From NCBI GenBank assembly GCA_001801405.1, contig MGXQ01000065.1, positions 1-6,560 on the forward strand: DNA of 6,560 nt, in the 5' to 3' direction. This DNA comes from Gammaproteobacteria bacterium RIFCSPHIGHO2_02_FULL_42_13 (lineage in GTDB: Bacteria > Pseudomonadota > Gammaproteobacteria > UBA12402). Made by a program: the position numbers and the translations under genes. Each line of letters begins with the position of its first letter. Position 1 is the first letter of the stretch. The notes below the pieces were generated by a model. It was not told the origin of the DNA. It saw only the letters and a list, made by a program, of their open reading frames with translations, and did not search any database. Shown piece after piece: positions 5,536-6,560 of the stretch.

Positions 5536-5859
5536 ATGGATAAATCAGTAGAGGGCGTATTTAAATTTAATGATTTTATTGAGTATCAATCCGAATCAAT
5601 TGTGAGCAAAGAGATTCTGAAAACAGGAAAAGGAACGATCACGTTATTCGCAATCGATGCGGGGCAGGGGATTAGCGAACACTCAGCACCGTTTGATGTG
5701 TTGGTTCAAATTATTGATGGAGAAGCGCAGATTATAATTAGTGGAAAACCACATACAGTTAAATCGGGCGAGTCACTGATTATGCCAGCCGACAAGCCGC
5801 ATGCATTAAAAGCTGAAAAACAGTTTAAGATGTTGTTAGTCATGATTCGGCGGAGTTAA
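5536..5859 (+). CDS. Small single-domain cupin protein
   Basis: This 107-aa protein is a one-domain cupin (small beta-barrel) of unknown substrate. Cupin motif 1 is present in weakened form: GISEHSAPFDVLVQIIDG (45-62) keeps His49 and the closing Gly, but the usual second His of H-x-H is Ala51. Motif 2, GESLIMPADKPHAL (78-91), keeps Pro84 and His89. With two of the usual metal ligands clearly seen, metal-dependent catalysis is uncertain; binding or sensing is as likely. I chose ATG 5536 because AGGAG (5525-5529) lies 6 nt before it; the in-frame ATG at 5518, directly after the parB stop, has no good ribosome site. It follows parB by 18 nt, so it is likely co-transcribed, although a cupin is not a usual member of the parAB-atp cluster. 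It is cytoplasmic, with no signal peptide. Confidence 0.88.
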   Translation: MDKSVEGVFKFNDFIEYQSESIVSKEILKTGKGTITLFAIDAGQGISEHSAPFDVLVQIIDGEAQIIISGKPHTVKSGESLIMPADKPHALKAEKQFKMLLVMIRRS

Positions 5860-5872
5860 GCGAAAAATCTTT

Positions 5873-6085
5873 TTATTGTTTAAGCCACCGTTTTTCTTTT
5901 GGGATGACATAAAAATCTGTATTTTTTTTCATCTGAGTCCCTGATTGCCGTAATTCTTGATAGGTATAATCGCGTTCTGCATTAATGGCGTTCCCGCCGC
6001 GTGTGACCGTTTGATAAGCGCGATAGCTGAAATATCCTAACGCACCAAAAAGAATGGTGTAAAAAAATAAACGAGATAAGCGCAT
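5873..6085 (-). CDS. 70-aa single-pass membrane protein of unknown function
   Basis: I do not recognise this protein. From ATG 6085 it has a short basic N-terminus (MRLSR), a hydrophobic helix at about residues 6-24 (LFFYTILFGALGYFSYRAY), then a polar, charged tail ending in PKEKRWLKQ. This suggests an inner-membrane anchor with a soluble tail; it could also be an uncleaved signal. I chose the start at 6085 because AAGGAA (6092-6097) lies 6 nt before it and a perfect extended -10 (6106-6114) would start transcription near 6099. The in-frame ATG at 6106 lies inside that promoter. The gene converges on the cupin gene (13 bp between stops) and diverges from atpI. Confidence 0.78.
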   Translation of the reverse strand: MRLSRLFFYTILFGALGYFSYRAYQTVTRGGNAINAERDYTYQELRQSGTQMKKNTDFYVIPKEKRWLKQ

Positions 6086-6105
6086 AATTTTTTCCTTAAA
6101 GCACA

Positions 6106-6114
6106 ATTATACCA
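6106..6114 (-). promoter_or_regulatory. Extended -10 promoter for the 70-aa membrane-protein gene
   Basis: On the minus strand the sequence TGGTATAAT (6106-6114) is a perfect extended -10 element (TGnTATAAT). No good -35 is present at 16-18 bp, as is common with extended -10 promoters. The predicted start near 6099 leaves just enough leader for the ribosome site at 6092-6097. Confidence 0.65.
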
Positions 6115-6172
6115 CGGCATTCGCCACTTGCGATGCTTGTCTTTTATCCATGTTCAATTAAACTGGTCGCAT

Positions 6173-6560
6173 ATGGTTAAATCTGCTTATGAACATTTCG
6201 CTCGGGCTTGCGGGTATCGCGCTTTGATCATCCAATTGACCGTTGTCGCTATCATTTCAGGGTTGTGGATAATATTTTCTTATCCACAAGCGGCCGTGTC
6301 GGTGCTGTTGGGAGGGGCGGTTTGGTTTTTCCCGACCATTTTGTTCGTGCTCATCTTTATGTTTCGCCGAAAAGAACGCAACTCAGTTCAGATTTTGATC
6401 GATTTTTATATAGGTGAGTTCGTCAAACTTATTGTTAGCTTTATTTTGATCTTTTTAGTTATCAAATTTTATTCGTTATCGATGTTTCCGTTTCTTTCGG
6501 GCTATTTGGGAGCTGTCTTGTCTATTTGGGTGCTGATGTTTTTTGAGATGGCGGCAGAGA
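6173..6560 (+). CDS. atpI: ATP synthase accessory subunit I (AtpI), 3' end cut by window
   Basis: AtpI is a small inner-membrane protein encoded first in many atp operons; it is thought to help assemble the c-ring of F1Fo ATP synthase and has been linked to Mg2+ uptake. The 129 residues seen are in frame to the window end with no stop. Four hydrophobic helices are visible at about 17-36, 42-64, 82-100 and 104-125. Loop features match E. coli AtpI: LIIQLTVVAIISGL, the GGAVWFFPTILF segment, a basic loop RRKERN, and FYIGEFVKL. The start ATG 6173 lacks a strong ribosome site; the frame is open further upstream, but family alignment supports 6173. The place after parA-parB is the usual gammaproteobacterial one, with atpB and the rest expected beyond the window. 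Codons 31-39 contain two perfect DnaA boxes, including consecutive ATA isoleucine codons. Confidence 0.9.
   Translation, partial: MVKSAYEHFARACGYRALIIQLTVVAIISGLWIIFSYPQAAVSVLLGGAVWFFPTILFVLIFMFRRKERNSVQILIDFYIGEFVKLIVSFILIFLVIKFYSLSMFPFLSGYLGAVLSIWVLMFFEMAAE
6263..6289. promoter_or_regulatory. Two perfect DnaA-box sequences as an inverted repeat inside atpI
   Basis: TTGTGGATAA (6263-6272) and TTATCCACAA (6280-6289) are exact inverted copies with a 7-bp spacer. Each contains the consensus DnaA box TTATCCACA (6280-6288 on plus, 6264-6272 on minus). Weaker 7-of-9 matches lie nearby: TTATCCATG (6144-6152) and TTATGAACA (6187-6195). One exact 9-mer is expected about 0.05 times in both strands of a random window of this size, so a pair 16 bp apart is unlikely by chance. 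Function as a DnaA-binding locus is inferred from the motif. Confidence 0.65.

Noticed and set aside
5860..5885. Bidirectional terminator between the cupin gene and the convergent gene
   Set aside because: Only AAAAATCTTTTT is present, with no GC-rich stem, so a terminator is not supported.
6208..6417. 69-aa plus-strand frame near the right end
   Set aside because: It lies inside atpI in another frame; the atpI frame matches its family and stays open to the window end.

Overview
The window carries the conserved order mnmG - rsmG - parA - parB - atpI, an arrangement familiar from the origin-proximal region of many gammaproteobacterial chromosomes. The core genes are moderately AT-rich with TTA/ATT-biased codons. 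The accessory genes beside them encode a disordered, S/T-P-rich, eukaryote-like protein. I therefore infer a host-associated gammaproteobacterium, possibly of the Legionellales/Coxiella-like type. The taxonomic step is inference; no rRNA is present to test it.

Left part (1-1267): a non-coding strip with a dyad symmetry and a 21-bp direct repeat, then two minus-strand genes of unknown function. The upstream one encodes only 57 aa; the downstream one encodes 247 aa. They sit in tandem, 44 bp apart, behind near-identical leader/Shine-Dalgarno segments. Both are unusually rich in Ser/Thr-Pro sites. The larger has a very basic N-terminal region and an acidic, leucine-rich C-terminal helix that looks like eukaryotic short linear motifs. 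This pair is the best candidate for something undescribed: a possible secreted, nucleus-directed effector and its partner. They diverge from mnmG across a 143-bp intergenic region with a candidate promoter in each direction.

Middle (1268-5859): a plus-strand run of mnmG (tRNA wobble-uridine modification), rsmG (16S rRNA G527 methylation), parA and parB (chromosome segregation) and a small cupin gene. Spacing is tight throughout except between parA and parB. There a 93-bp inverted-repeat element supplies the last codons and the stop codon of parA and forms a strong stem-loop ahead of parB.

Right part (5860-6560): a small convergent minus-strand gene for a 70-aa single-pass membrane protein, with a clear extended -10 promoter, and then the start of atpI, cut by the window end. 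Inside atpI lie two perfect DnaA-box consensus sequences as a 10-bp inverted repeat. This is notable next to segregation genes and suggests a DnaA-binding locus.
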